Source: Paraphoma chrysanthemicola (lineage: Eukaryota > Ascomycota > Dothideomycetes > Pleosporales > Phaeosphaeriaceae). From it: 64,000 nucleotides of DNA. Position 1 is the stretch's first letter. The number at the start of each line of letters is the position of its first letter. The notes under the pieces were generated by a model, which had not been told where the DNA came from, did no database searches, and was given only the letters and a program-made list of their open reading frames with translations. Both the position numbers and the translations under genes were made by a program. The stretch is taken from the NCBI GenBank assembly GCA_020744225.1, contig JAGMWG010000007.1:1488001-1552000 (forward strand), written 5' to 3'. This document shows, piece by piece, positions 34,420 to 46,774 of this stretch.

Positions 34420-34632
34420 CTAATTGCCCCTCCCGCCCATGATGCGGTCTTTCTTGCTCTTCATGGGAGTGGGGTGGACTTGCTCTTTCAGCGTACCGGA
34501 CGCATCGGTGGACTGAGACGAGGCTTGTCTCTGAGCTTCCTGCTGCTCCCAGAGTTTGCGTTGACGGTCGGCCTCGTACTGCTCGACGTCGGCTTGGGTT
34601 AGCTGGATAGTGGTGGCAGGTCGGCGGAGCAT
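34420..34632 (-). CDS. CDC26: Anaphase-promoting complex subunit CDC26
   Basis: A 70-residue protein starting MLRRPATTIQLTQADVEQYE. This matches the CDC26 signature: MLRR, then a Thr-Ile/Leu strand, then an acidic helix. The N-terminal Met and Arg residues bind the TPR groove of CDC16/APC6 and stabilise that subunit of the nuclear APC/C ubiquitin ligase. A glutamine/lysine-rich helix and a basic tail (KSKKDRIMGGRGN) follow. I chose the ATG at 34632, not the upstream one at 34677, because the family begins exactly at MLRR and the Met must be N-terminal to bind. No intron. It is divergent from the mitochondrial protein gene at 35051. Confidence 0.86.
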   Translation of the reverse strand: MLRRPATTIQLTQADVEQYEADRQRKLWEQQEAQRQASSQSTDASGTLKEQVHPTPMKSKKDRIMGGRGN

Positions 34633-35050
34633 AATCGCGGTAGTAAGCGTGCCGCGCGGCGAGATGGCAGAGATCAAAAGTCCAAAAAGAGAGCGTGTGG
34701 TCCAAAAGAGTGTCTGGGTGTCTTAAAAGAGTGACTCAGTCGCGATATAGTACAAAATCTTTGTACTGATGGTGGTACGCGTAGTTAAGTGAGAGCTTGG
34801 TGGGAGGAAGTGAGGAGATTTGTTTACACTTGCAACCGGACGATAATAGCACGCGTCAGTTGAGATTGCACGCGATAGGATACTTCGAGATGCAGGTGAA
34901 GGAGACGGGTGTGGGGTGCACGTGGTTTCCCGCAGTTGAAGGTGTGGGCGCTAATCCCTGTCGCGCCAAGACTCCAAATCTCGAAAAGTTGACGATGTCA
35001 CGGACAACAGCGACAGCAGCCCCATCCATTGCAGCATGGCACAGCGACAC
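34633..35050. promoter_or_regulatory. Divergent promoter, CDC26 / mitochondrial protein gene
   Basis: 418 bases between two divergent start codons. No clear TATA box, as usual for housekeeping genes. Confidence 0.45.
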
Positions 35051-36010
35051 ATGTGCCCGTCACTGGGCTTATTGAGGCGCTCAATAACATCAGATGCTTC
35101 GACAATATCAAGAGGTGCCTCAAGAGCCATTTCGAGCTCATCACGGCGGCTTGACGAGCAACCCAGCGACGCATCACCACCCACCAAGGGTACGTCGTAA
35201 CCGCATGAACACATACAAGGAGGCCTATCTAATACCTCTACAGCTCCAGCGAACCCCAGCACCCGCCGTGCCCGCTCCGCCAACGCCCTCAAGCAAATCA
35301 CCTCTCTCCAATTCCGCCGCATCCAACCCGGCGGCCTAGCAAAAGGCAGCTTCCCCAGCGGACAGAGCGCCAGCGACACAGCCCAAGATGCCCAAGGGCC
35401 CTCTGCAGAAAACCGCTCCGCAACCCCACGCTTCGCCAAGTTCACCGGCCGCCCTGCAACCACCCCCGGCGGCGCCCCGCCCGAAGGCCGCATGGTGCGC
35501 GCCCCCTCGACGCTGAAAATCACACGCAATGCATCCGTCGGCGGCGTGCGCGGTCCCAATCTAGGAGCACGCCGCGGAGGACCAAAGGGACCCCGCGGAC
35601 AAGGCGGGCGCGACCAAGGCCCCAAGAAGCGCGATCGCAAAGCCGCCGGTGACAATGCTAGAACACCGACGACCATTGCTGACGTGGATCCCGCATCGAC
35701 GCTGTCGGATGGCATGGTGCATCATCTACTCCGGCTGCAGCGCAAGGAGTGGGATCGCGTGCCGTACGAGCCAAAGTACGCGCCGGGGAGCTTTGCGGCG
35801 CAGGAATTGATACATGAGGGCAGAGAGTTGTTTAGGGGGGAGACACCGCCGGTGAAGATTTGGGGCCGGCTGGAGAAGAAGATTAAGGTTGTAGGCATGT
35901 TCGGCGCGGAGGCGCATTTGAAGGTCAGACGGGTGCCGGATGGGGATAATAGGCCTTTTGGGCAGGAGGAGGCGGGGGAAACAGAGGAGGTGCAGAAGCA
36001 GGTACAATAG
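35051..36010 (+). CDS. Predicted mitochondrial protein (possibly a ribosomal component)
   Basis: Two exons, 35051-35189 and 35244-36010, give 301 residues. Exon 1 is only 139 bases and encodes a textbook mitochondrial presequence: MCPSLGLLRRSITSD followed by Ser/Arg-rich, acid-free sequence up to SSSSRR. The intron (35190-35243, GTACGT..CTACAG) joins PTK to APANPSTRRARS. The middle is basic and Gly/Arg-rich (GARRGGPKGPRGQGGRDQ). The C-terminal domain holds RLQRKEWDRVPYEPKYAPGS and PPVKIWGRLEKK. This layout of presequence, basic linker and small globular domain is common in fungus-specific mitoribosomal proteins, but I cannot name the subunit. It ends close to the convergent UBA3 gene. Confidence 0.68.
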
Positions 36011-36156
36011 AAATAGGAGGATGTATGATGTAGGATGTGTACAAGAGAAATCTACGATTCACATACACTGAAATGTGTCACGCATCTGCAGAGGATCTCT
36101 GGCTGTGTGATTACGCTGCACGCCATGTATGCTACTCCACACTCATTGCCATGCCT

Positions 36157-37705
36157 TTACTTCGAGAACACAACCTTGTACTTGAACTGCGTCGGGAAGC
36201 TCTTATCTGTAATCGTCAACTCTTCGCCCTCCTCCACCAGCTCCGTCATCTTCTTATCCAGATTCGGACGCAGTTGCTCCTGCAGACTAGCAAGCTGCAT
36301 CCACAGCGACTTCTCGCCCGTGCGGATGGCCGGGTTCTTGAGTTGCCTGGAACGTATTAGAATCAAGTCTTACACAACATCATCCAATATGTTGGGAGGG
36401 GACATACGCTTCCGGACGCTCCGCCAGCCCCTCGATGAATTCTTGCAGCGTGCTATTCGGATTGACTTGTAGCGGACGCGCAATATTTCCCGCTCCGCAA
36501 ACCGGACAATCGTCTTTCTTCTGGTGCTCAAAAGTATACGTATACACGCTTTCATCGCCCGTATACATCATGTAGTTATCCTGCTCCGGATATCCGAGGA
36601 ACGGGTTCGTGTTCGTCGCGATCTTGAAAGCCTCGTTGCAGCAACTCGCCGCGACGATGGCGTTTGTGCTTGCAATTGCGGGGATAATGTTTTTGACTAC
36701 GCCTTGCGTCATAGAGTATGTTACGCCTTCGATGTTGAACTCTTTTGCACGGGCTAGGGCTTTTTGGTACAGCCAGGTGATGTGTTCTGGATCGTCGGTG
36801 TCGAGAGTGATGTCTTTGCGGTGCTCTTCCCATGCGATGATGTGCGCCCACTCGATGCAGTGCTGGGGCTGGCGGGGAATAGTGGCAAGAGTGCAGAGTG
36901 GCACGGCTGCACGTGGAGCGTGCATGTCTAGTTGGCACTCGATGCAGGAAGTCATGGTCGGGAAGATGACGCGAGCTTGGCCTTTGAAGCCTTCTGTTCC
37001 TCCGTCGACAAGAGGCTTCATGGAGTCTGGGTTCTCCATGTCGACCATGCCGACGAGTGTTGCGTTGATCCAGCGCCGCGCTTCGATGCTGTCAAGGCCG
37101 CACACGATCATGGCGAATTGCATGTAGTACTCTTCGTCCTTGTCCTGGATCTTGCCGCAGTAAGGAGTGATCTTGACACCTTTGACGCGCTTCTCGACAA
37201 ATTTGGCAGCGACTTCGGCCTTGTAGCTGCCTACGTCTGCTGCACGGAAGAGGAACTGCCGATTCAAGTTGGAGACGTCAATGGTGTCCATGTCGATGAC
37301 GTGAATATCCTTGAAGCCCGAGAGGGCGAGGTTCTTGAGAATCTCGCATCCTAATCCACCGGCTCCGCTGCAGGTGCATTAGACAGTTGCTCTTTGTTCT
37401 TGGGAAGATTCAAGCTGAGCATTACTCACATGACTCTGCTCGACATTAGTAATGGCTTTTGAACACAGCTCTTCCCACGACCGGTCCTGACTCACAGTAC
37501 TTTCTGCCTCTCCAAACCCTCAATCGTAGCTTGCCCTGGCTCAAAAGCGTCAGGGTCCGTGAATGCGCCTGGCCGAGTGAGGAAGTTGTCGAGGTACTTC
37601 CTGTGCGTGTATTAGCGGATGCTTATTGTCTACAACAGGAACGTACCAGCGGGTACGCGGAAGTGCTTGTGACCCTGCGGCACCGCTCTCGACGTTGAAT
37701 GCCAT
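36157..37705 (-). CDS. UBA3: NEDD8-activating enzyme E1 catalytic subunit Uba3
   Basis: Forms the heterodimeric E1 with Ula1/APP-BP1, adenylates Rub1/NEDD8 and passes it to Ubc12 for cullin neddylation. Five exons: 37705-37647, 37600-37496, 37435-37430, 37367-36408 and 36346-36157, 439 residues in all. The third exon is only 6 bases and supplies the Val-Ile of the nucleotide-binding start KVLVIGAGGLGCE. Landmarks: the ATP loop GAGGLG (58-63), DMDTIDVSNLNRQFLF, zinc ligands CIEC (198, 201) and CPVC further on, and catalytic Cys215 in PLCTLATIP, all close to the human numbering. The last exon is the ubiquitin-fold domain that binds the E2. The gene looks intact. It is divergent from TEL2, 358 bases apart. 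Confidence 0.95.
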
Positions 37706-38063
37706 CTTTCCAGTATGTCGAGTCGAGAAGTTGAAGTGCTCAAGCTCAGCAAACAGTGCTGTAGGCATCCAGGCGTGCCAGGTCAGATGCAGCTAGCGTG
37801 GGGCAAACGCGCTAGCACGCGGTCTGGAAAGGGCAAGAATTGCCGATTTACATACCCTGCTTTCTCATCAACACCATCGATGCACGAGCGTGGCGTTTTG
37901 TATATCGGGCACGACACAGCAAGTGCGGCAATCATGAGCTGATTTCGAAAAGAAAGCCCTTGATCAGGATCGGGAGCGAAGAGGACGTCACAATCCAACG
38001 AAGATACAGCACAACCATTGCCTCCACGGCTGGACTTCGAAACACTTGAAGGCACATCCGAGG
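37706..38063. promoter_or_regulatory. Divergent promoter, UBA3 / TEL2
   Basis: 358 bases between the two start codons. No TATA box recognised. Confidence 0.45.
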
Positions 38064-41054
38064 ATGTCGGACTTTCTCACGGCAGTGTCCACCAAAAATA
38101 TCAAGGCCCCAGAGCCTCTACTGCAGGAAGTCAAGAGCTTGAGCATACAACATGCTCCTCGTATCGATTCGCCAGAGTCAACACTAGAAGCGCTCAAGCA
38201 TGAGCCGAGCTCAGATACTGTGGTTGACGCTTTGAACTACATGACATCCGATGGCTTCAGTCTACTACTTCCCGAACCTTTGAATGCAAGCATAGCATAT
38301 CAGCTCGTCAACGACACCTTACCGCATTACTGGAGGCCATTCTCGGAGTCTCGACATCAAAAGAGTTTCGCCAAAATACTGCGAAGTCCGACTGGTATCG
38401 GTCATATCATCACCAGGCTGCGCTTGTTGATTGCGGATAGTCGGAGGAAGCAAGAGTATGGTGAGGCACGTGATCCGACGGAGCATATTGTGGATCTGCT
38501 CGCTGTCCTAGAAGGTATACTGCAAGATGAGCAAACGTCGAATTTGATCCTACGAGAGACATTCGCCCACTGCAAGAAAGATATGCAAAGGAAGCTGATC
38601 TGGCGAGAGTACATTGCGCAGATAGCCTCCGGTCGAGTTGTGGCGCTTGTGGCAGAGGCCGAAGACGTGCTCAAAAGTAAAGATATCTCAAGAACGGCTA
38701 GCTGGATTGCAGAAGGCCGTACCTACGCGGATTGGCTGGGCCGGAATGTTGCGGCCTTGATCCACGACGATGACTTCAAGGACGAAGAACATTCTGCTGC
38801 CGTAGTTGAGCTATGTTCGAAAGCGCTCAACCTAGGATACACAGGCAAGTCAAACCTATACAGCGTTATTGCCCCGCATTCTGACCAAGTAGATCATGTT
38901 GTTGGTTCAATCATTTCTGCGCTACTCAAAACAGATTCGGTTGAACATTTCGGCAACGCTATGCATCGTATGAAGTCGTTCGAGCAGCGCAAGTATCTGA
39001 ATGCTGTTATTGCTTTCACCATCAAGCAATACTTTCCGAATGACATCGCAAATCGTGATGACTCGCCCATCCTATCCTCGAAGACTGTATCAGGTGCTGC
39101 ATGTTTGCTCCACGAACTCACCAAAGACAATGAAGCTCTCAAAGATCAGCTCGTGTCATTGGTTACGAGGTCTACCATACCTGCTTTGGACGACTCTTTG
39201 TCCGCACGCCGAAGTGTCATAGCTGCAGTGGCACAAGATGATGGTGAGCATTTACGTCGCGGCACAGCAAGAATTTACTGACGAAAACCAGACAAGCTTC
39301 ACAATCTCCTCGAGGCCTGCATAAAAATGTTTGGCGATTCCGTGTACATCAAACACACACCCGTGCTCCAGCAAGAAGGTAGGCAACTGTTACATCTTAA
39401 AGTTCTCTACTGACATCCACCAGCTCTTGCACAGAATCTCGTTCTCTGCAGCGGCTATGTACAGCGCTCGCAACCGATGTTTCTCACCATGATGGCAAAG
39501 TCTTCATACCACGTCAACGGCATGTCGAACCGTATTGGTGCATCTTCAGCAAGAACGAGGTTTCTCGGTATTGTAGCTGGCATTGCCATCTCAAAGATGG
39601 TGGACAAGCCAGAGCTCCAGCTCAAGTTCGAACTCGAAGGCGCAGAAGCATCCGAGGCGGGGTGGTATGAACGACTCACTCAGGTGGACGACAAGCTCGG
39701 TCAGGTTGCGGACCTCAAGGTTGCTGAGAGAGGCATGACGCATGCCAGAAAGACTAGGCCAAAGGTCAAGATCGCAGCATCAACAAAGCCATCGATCACG
39801 GAGATTTCAGGGCCACGAATTGTCGAGGTGTTGTCAGATTCTGAAGATGATGATGATGCAGACCTGATGGCATACGAGAAACCGGACTCAGATCCCGAAG
39901 ACAGCGATGACGATCCGACGGTCGTAACACGCAACAAAGCCACAGCACCAGTATACATTCGCGACCTTATCGCCAGTCTTCGGGACGAGGAGAACTACGA
40001 CCGCCACGCGCTCGCACTCTCCACAGCAGCAGCACTTATCCGCCGCAAAGCCAATTTCGGGACCGAAGTCACCGACCATCTCGATGAACTCGCAACCATC
40101 CTCACAGGTCTGCAAGACAATCTCGAGCTTGAAGACTTTACCCAACAGCGACAGCAAGCACTCATCGCGGTCCTGCTCGCTCGCCCCGCCCAAATGGCAC
40201 AATGGTTCGCACGCTCTTTCTTCTCTGGAGATTACAGTTTCGCGCAACGCACCGCCATGCTCACCACTCTTGGTCTCGGAGCGCGCGAACTAGCAGGTAT
40301 AAAAGACCCTTCGACCGAAGACCTCTTACCACCCGCAGCGTCATTCCCAAGCAAGCAACTCCCACCGCACCTCCACAAGATGTACGCAGAGACCAAAAAT
40401 GCAAATCCAGTGATGCGCATCTCATCACACATGGCGCGCGAAATGCTCTCGCCACTCGCATCCCAAGCCGCAGACCATCTCAGCGGGCCCAACATCCTCA
40501 AAGTCCGCACCTTCTCCTCGCGCATGCAAGTCGAAGCGAAGCGGCAGAAACCCGTCCCCAACGCCCTCGCGCAGATTGTAGCAGACAATTTCTTCTTCCC
40601 GCTGACGGGCCGGTGGTGGTTGCAGGTGCGCGCAAGTAGCGACTCGATATATGCGTCTCCCCACCTCCTCCCGCCGTTCCTGCAGACGCTGTCGTTGCTG
40701 CTGAATGCGTCTGGTCCGAATGCGCTTGCGCTGCCGCAGATGACGCGCGAGTATTGGGACTTGTTGTTGTCGGTGCGTGGGCTGGCGGCGAAGGATAAGC
40801 TGATTTTATACGCCGTGTTGTTTGGCTTCTTGATGATTTTGGAAACGAATGAGAATAAGGAGCGCGTGGCGACGGAGCAGGGGAAGGAGTTGTTGGAGAC
40901 GCAGGCGTGGGTGCGAATGGTGTTTAAGGATCTGGGCGCGGGCAGCGAGGAGGATGAGCGGGTGCGCGTGCTGGCGGCGGGCGTGGTGGTGCGGTGTCAA
41001 GAGGTGGTGGAGAAGTATCAGCGGAGGATGGCGGGGGCGATGATGGATTACTAG
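38064..41054 (+). CDS. TEL2: Telomere length regulation protein TEL2/TELO2
   Basis: Component of the TTT complex (Tel2-Tti1-Tti2), which helps Hsp90 fold and stabilise PIKK kinases such as TOR, ATM/Tel1 and ATR/Mec1. Three exons (38064-39243, 39292-39378, 39424-41054) give 965 residues. The introns are 48 and 45 bases and keep the frame through DKLHNLLEACIKMFG. The family core MAKSSYHVNGMSNRIGASS and RTRFLGIVAG begins about residue 425. An acidic linker (EDDDDAD, DPEDSDDDP) carrying the usual CK2-type Ser sites leads to the conserved C-terminal helical domain. The start at 38064 (MSDFLTAVST) is the first ATG; the frame above it begins only with TTG. All features look functional. Confidence 0.93.
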
Positions 41055-43198
41055 ACGTAGAATTGACAACTGTATAACGTGGAGGTGTGTGTTAATGGTG
41101 ACGTAGTATGGAGCTGACGTGAAGATGTGGTGTAGGCCATGCATGCAGGCTCCTAGGCTTGAATTCGGCGGTACATGTGCCCAAGATCATGCCGTTCCGC
41201 TGTATGGGGCCTTTGCTAAGCCATGATTCCTGTACTTTGTAGACGAGTCGCGGTTGTACTCCAGCGACAGTCGTCTAGCTGTGCTGCCCTGCCAAAGGAT
41301 GCTGTCGCGAGACGCATTGTGGTGGCCGCACAAGACCACAGCAGCGCCGCACAAGTCTGCCACCAGCTTCACGCTGTACTATGCTCCTAGCTCTCACCAA
41401 ACATGTATAAGAATTCCGTGCCCTCGGTAGCGTGGTACATGCTCGATAGCTTGCCACATGGCCGCCGCGGACAAGGCGCGCAGCGACTTGCGGGGGAAAG
41501 TGTCGTGCACCAGGCTGGGTCAAGGACCTCACTTACGGGTATCACATAGTCGGCTTCGATCGAGAATTGTAGGGGGCGAAAGGATAATGGGCTTGTGCGA
41601 AGGCGAGAGACGGGTGATGTGTGGACGGTGTGGTGGCTCTGGAGCTCGAGGCGCCTGCTTCGTGAGCTGTCCGAGGCGCTCAACTCTTAGCGGATACGCT
41701 GCAGCAGCGACAGCGTCCTGAACTGCGACGCTTCCAGCATTGAACAACAGCAGTACATCTCCAGCTGTCCTCAGCATACCAGCAGCAGCAAGGGCTACGC
41801 TACGGAAGCAGAACATATGCCGTCAATGCGATGTGTCCGCTCACCCGACACACCAACTTCTTCTTCAACCGCTCACCTAATCGGCTCGCGCATCAATGAA
41901 AAAGTAACACCGTGAGACGGCAGACCAGCAAAAATTGCCCCGCTGAAGCCCCCGAAGGAGATTCAAACCAAGACCTGTCCGCGCTGTGCAATGCAGCAGA
42001 TCCTGATTGATTGACCCAATCTTTGAGCTGGGTAATCGCAAGAAGGTCTAAGGCGTATTAGCATATGGTCGGAATGTAGGGGGTGGGTGGTGGAAGACTC
42101 ACAAGTATGCCGTAGAAGAGATGGGGGACGGAGCGTATTTATGGGCGTGGTGGTGCCAAGGCGCTAGCTGGGAGCTTGGACGCTGGGGGACGTGCGGCGG
42201 GTAAAGGTCGGGAGTCGGGAGGGCGTGGTAAGAGGGGCCAAAGAATGAGGTGAGTGCGATGTTGATGTCGCGATAGCAAGACGCGTTACAGTGGCTAAGT
42301 TTGGACCGCCATGATGTTGCGAAGGTATACGCCATGGTTGGGTCATTGATGAAATTCACATCAAGCAAATCACCTCATCGTCAGTCATGCTCGAGGTCCG
42401 GAAGACCCTGGTAATCTAGTCGATCTCGACATGGCAAGCTAAAAGGCGCAGCACGTCGAAAGCCTCGTCGGTACGCTCTGCCTCTGGACCTAGCGACACG
42501 ATCGTTCGACGGCGAGCGCGCATATCCTGCCCATCAACGCCACTTGGTCTGATCTCTCTGTTTTGGTCAATGCACAGAGCGTCGTACTTTGGAGTAGTTT
42601 CCTGTGTCCGTTAGTCTATCAGAGGCGGCCACGGTACGATTGAGTGTTTGTGAGGAGTGATTGACTGACGGCTAATTTCTTTTTGCAAAAATTGACGTGT
42701 ATGGTATCACCGACGCGACGATGTTGAGGACTGGCGACTCGAATTTGCGCAGCTGAAGAAGCAATTGACTCATCTACGTATGTCATGATGCAACTGCCTT
42801 GCCATACTCAGGGTTCTGTGTATTACCGTGAACAATAGTTATCATATACACGCATATGATGTTGACCAGGCTGAGGAGGGCTGAACCCCCAAGCGCTCTG
42901 ATCGGCTTAGCGCCCTGTTTGGAATGCATGCGGGCTCATCACCATCGATTTCGAGACTCACATCCCTTGAGCCGATGTTTGGGGCATCAAACTCGTCGTC
43001 AATTAGTTTGTAGATTTGCTGACATGTCCGGGTGCGACAGTGAAGTATTTCCGCAATGACGCATTGCGTCACTAGTACGCCGATGCTCATCCTTGTCACT
43101 AATATTACATATAGAGAAACCCTAAGAGCATGACAAAATCGTGAAGACCTTTTTTCTCTACAGCTCATAGCACCGGTAAAGGTGGAATCATGCTCAAG
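41055..43198. other. Intergenic, nothing firmly recognised
   Basis: About 2.1 kb. A minus-strand open frame at 41529-41816 starts with an Ala/Leu-rich hydrophobic segment and ends at a GTAAGT, so it could be a first exon, but no second exon can be supported. Confidence 0.4.
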
Positions 43199-44617
43199 TC
43201 ACCAAGTCATTGGCAACTGATAATCAACCCAATGCTCTTCTGTATCTGCCTCCCTCCATTTCTCTACGCCCCCCACAACACCATGCTCATCAACCTCCCA
43301 CTTCCCTTCTTCAATCATCTCTACCCATCTCTCTAGTACATACTTAAGCTGTACATCATGCGCCGCAATAAAGTGATTAAATCCCAGCTGGTATAGGTCC
43401 GCACTCTGTGGTTCAATATCAGCCGCAGCATTCTCTCCTGCGCTTCGCACAAGCTCGCCGATTATCGCGCCGTCGCTTGTGCGCGCAAACGCATTAGATC
43501 CGAAAGTAAATGGGAGAATAAGCTTGCAGCCATCTTCGAAAGGATGGGTGTCGTAGGGGCTGGTTTCGGTAAGGTAGAGACCAGCTGGGTAGGAAGAGAC
43601 CTTATCGAAGTCGCGCGGAAACGGCGAGATGCGTATCTGATCTCCCCATGGCGCGCGCCGGTTCAATTGGTGGGCAGATGATGTGCTTGAGAAGAGGAGA
43701 ACCGGGAAGAGCCTGAGCCTGTTGTGCTCCGCTTGGTCCAACGCTGTGGCGAAAGGTTGGTGTTGGGCAATGGTCACGCCGGGTGCAATGTAGGTGAAGG
43801 CAGGTCTTGAACACCGGGTGAGGAACCGATGTGCGAAGCTTTCTGCGGGTAGGATATCCGGATTGCCACCAGTCACGACTTCGAGCAGACCTTCTGCGCT
43901 CTGCGGTTGAGACTGCATTTTAGCGTAGATGGCATTTACTAGCTGCTCAAAAGCCTCAACAGTGTCTTTAAGGTCTTGTTCCGTGTATGAAGGCATGATC
44001 CACGGTTCCGTGCGTTCCTGTTCTCCACGATAACTCCCATCAACTGCTATAATCTTTCCTAGCTCAATAATATCGACTAAGACGTCAAGAACCATCTCAA
44101 GAGAAAGCCACATTTGCCGGCCATTCATGCTAATGTCTGAGTCATGTATAGACATGTGCTGCATAGCTGTAAACTCTTCTTGATCCAAAATCAGTCCTAA
44201 GGGATGAGTAGTGTCGAGCGCCCAGTTCGCCATATACAACGTGACATAGCGCTGCTTGTTTGAATCGTCTGCGTCTTCTGCATACATTGCATTCTCCCAA
44301 AGTTCTTCCGGTGAGGACAGGCGCGCCAGATAACGATGGAAAAGGTGAGGTATTGTGGCCGGTTCCATTGCATATCCATGCCAAGCTGTCCTCAGGAAAG
44401 ACACGACGGAGGCATCAAGACGTTTGATTGTACTCGCTAGAGCTGCATCGCCGCCATAGCATTCCCACCACGTGCGTTTATCGAGCGTGTCTAACGCCAG
44501 GCCGCGCTGCGTCCATCCTAGTTCAACGATGTAATTGTGTAGCGCAGCGCAACGCTCGTGATCTAGGCCGTCTAACTCTCGTAAGGGAGCTTCGTCGCTG
44601 ACGCGCCATTCGGCCAT
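43199..44617 (-). CDS. Hypothetical protein, 472 residues
   Basis: A single uninterrupted frame from MAEWRVSDEAPL to DYQLPMTW, with even amino-acid composition and many Trp, Tyr and His residues. This supports a real globular cytosolic protein. I see no signal peptide, membrane helix, P-loop or zinc motif. Segments such as ERCAALHNYIVELGW, WALDTTHPLGLIL, FPRDFDKVSSYPAGLYLTE and LVRSAGENAAADIEPQ are not ones I can tie to a family. It has no introns and no close neighbours on either side (more than 2 kb each), so context gives no clue to function. Confidence 0.7.
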   Translation of the reverse strand: MAEWRVSDEAPLRELDGLDHERCAALHNYIVELGWTQRGLALDTLDKRTWWECYGGDAALASTIKRLDASVVSFLRTAWHGYAMEPATIPHLFHRYLARLSSPEELWENAMYAEDADDSNKQRYVTLYMANWALDTTHPLGLILDQEEFTAMQHMSIHDSDISMNGRQMWLSLEMVLDVLVDIIELGKIIAVDGSYRGEQERTEPWIMPSYTEQDLKDTVEAFEQLVNAIYAKMQSQPQSAEGLLEVVTGGNPDILPAESFAHRFLTRCSRPAFTYIAPGVTIAQHQPFATALDQAEHNRLRLFPVLLFSSTSSAHQLNRRAPWGDQIRISPFPRDFDKVSSYPAGLYLTETSPYDTHPFEDGCKLILPFTFGSNAFARTSDGAIIGELVRSAGENAAADIEPQSADLYQLGFNHFIAAHDVQLKYVLERWVEMIEEGKWEVDEHGVVGGVEKWREADTEEHWVDYQLPMTW

Positions 44618-46774
44618 AATTATATGCTGGAAAGGAGATGGATGTAAAGAGGGATGGAGTTTTTATGTGTCATGTCATGAGCAAGGTGGAATTTTGAGAT
44701 TAGCCTCTCATGTTCTTGGCGGTCTCACTACCTACCGGTACAGTGTATGTGCGCGTGCCGCCCACCCTCACCATGCAACACCATACTTCGAACGCCACAA
44801 GTCTGATTCAGGGAAGAAGTATAACCTCTACTTCGATCTCCCACGTGAGAAAATTGATTAGTATTAAGTCGAGCCACGTTATATCTACGGTATTGCGGGG
44901 GTAGAAAAATGCCCTTTCTGTAGCATATGGAAGTGAAGCAGCTTTCATACACGGAGCTACCCAAATTTTGAGGTGGCGCAGATAATGTCGTCCAATTTTT
45001 GATGAGGAGATTAATACTTGGTACACCCTTGCATCTACCTTTCTCTACGCGTTTCATAACAGTGCAAAACGAGGCGTTTCTTTTCGGAGAGCGCCAATAT
45101 AGTACCATCCTTGATTTTGTATTGTTTCTTCTCTGCACGTACTAACAGCATGTGTTTCCTTTTACGCGTGGAGTGGCGCTGGCGACATATTCAGCCAGTA
45201 CTCCCAATGACTAAGTTCTCTCGAGGAAAAGTTTGCGTGCCCTGTAGAAGCCTTTATTGATGCTCTAGACAAGAAGGGCTGCGCTACTGCTAAAGTTGTA
45301 ATCTAGCACCAGCTAAAGATATGTGATATTATAATGCATGAGTAGTGGACGCGTTCCTTAGAATTAGTTCTAACCGTGAGAGACTCTTCTATTGAATTCG
45401 CTGCTTCACGAACATGTCCGCTTTCACGACTAGCTGGAAGTTATCGTACTTGAGCACTACTTATCTAAGCAGAGCCGTACTTCCGCAAAATAGCAGTAAG
45501 GCTGCTGAGATGTTTGCTGTTCACCAGTCTTGTAAGCGAGCAGACCCTAGTCGTAGCCATTGACGGTTCAGCAGATGCACGGATTGTCTGTTCACAAAAT
45601 GAGCATTAGAAAGAAGGATGTCGCGCATTCCTTCGGCAGGATACACAACTCGATGCCTTCACTTCGAAACCTGTAGTTGATGGTATTTGTGGTCGGTCCC
45701 AACTGCGCGCATTCTGGGACTGGCCTCGCCCAAAGGCAGATCAGAGTGACGCAACGGAATTTCAGATTTGCATGAATATGGCTCTATTTGTATCAACACA
45801 ATTAAAGATGCCACTTCTTGCCAAGGTTACACGTTTCTTTCGTAGAATTATGTTTGTCAATCAAACTGTTTGTGACAGCCAAAAAAAAATCCTCAGAGGC
45901 TATGCTAAGTGAGCGTGAACTTATGAGACGCCGCGTCAGGTCTGCTGAAGTCAAGGCGTTCAGCCTGGGTCTGCTCATAGCTCGCTCGTCTCAATCTACA
46001 AAAATTGATGCCTGAGCACCCATTTTGTGTCAAGAATATCCAGCTCCAAATCAGAGAAGTACCAGCCTCTATTGACTTGTGCTCTTGGATTGTCGTCAAG
46101 CCTCTCGCGTATGGCACCGGATTGGAGTCTGGACATAGCATCGTGCCCAAATAGCCCCGAAAAAGGGAAACACATTGAGCAATCAGTATTTGCTGATTGT
46201 TGTAGCGTTGTCTTTGCTTTATGATAATTGTGAGCATATCTAGCGCACTAATCTTTCGCATTCGGCCATACTCGCTTGGGAGTAATGACCACGCATACTT
46301 GGCATAAGTTGATATTCACTTGGACAAGGTCAGTTCATTCTTAATCGATTACCTGAACGGAGGTCCCGTTAGACTTTACAGCAGCAACTGTGCACTGCTG
46401 ATGCTCGCAATTGATTGTTGTGTTTCGGATGCTTGCGATTACTGCTGCACAGCGATGTGTAAAGACGCTCAGCGTTGACGATTTCCGTATCCCAGTATCC
46501 TTGCAGTCACGATACCACAGAATAAGCTCCTTTCTGAGACAAGGGAAGTCTTTAAATTTGTACAAAGCTGGGGTAGAGATTCAAATCCAAGATGCCCGTG
46601 CTGCATCGAACCTTGCCGCGCGCCAAAAGCAGCCTCATGGCCAAATCGGCAGCCTCAAGATATCGACAGAACCTATGTTGCAAGACAACCATATTTAAAT
46701 TACACTCTGAATCTTAAGAACATTTTCCATACATAATAAAAAGTCTTCAACAAGTACACCGCCATACCGTCATC
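44618..46774. other. Intergenic, nothing recognised
   Basis: AT-leaning spacer of about 2.2 kb with only short unsupported open frames. Confidence 0.45.

Noticed and set aside
41940..42000. tRNA-like segment with GGTTTGAATCTCC on the minus strand
   Set aside because: No acceptor stem or anticodon arm can be formed; no tRNA gene was found anywhere in the window.
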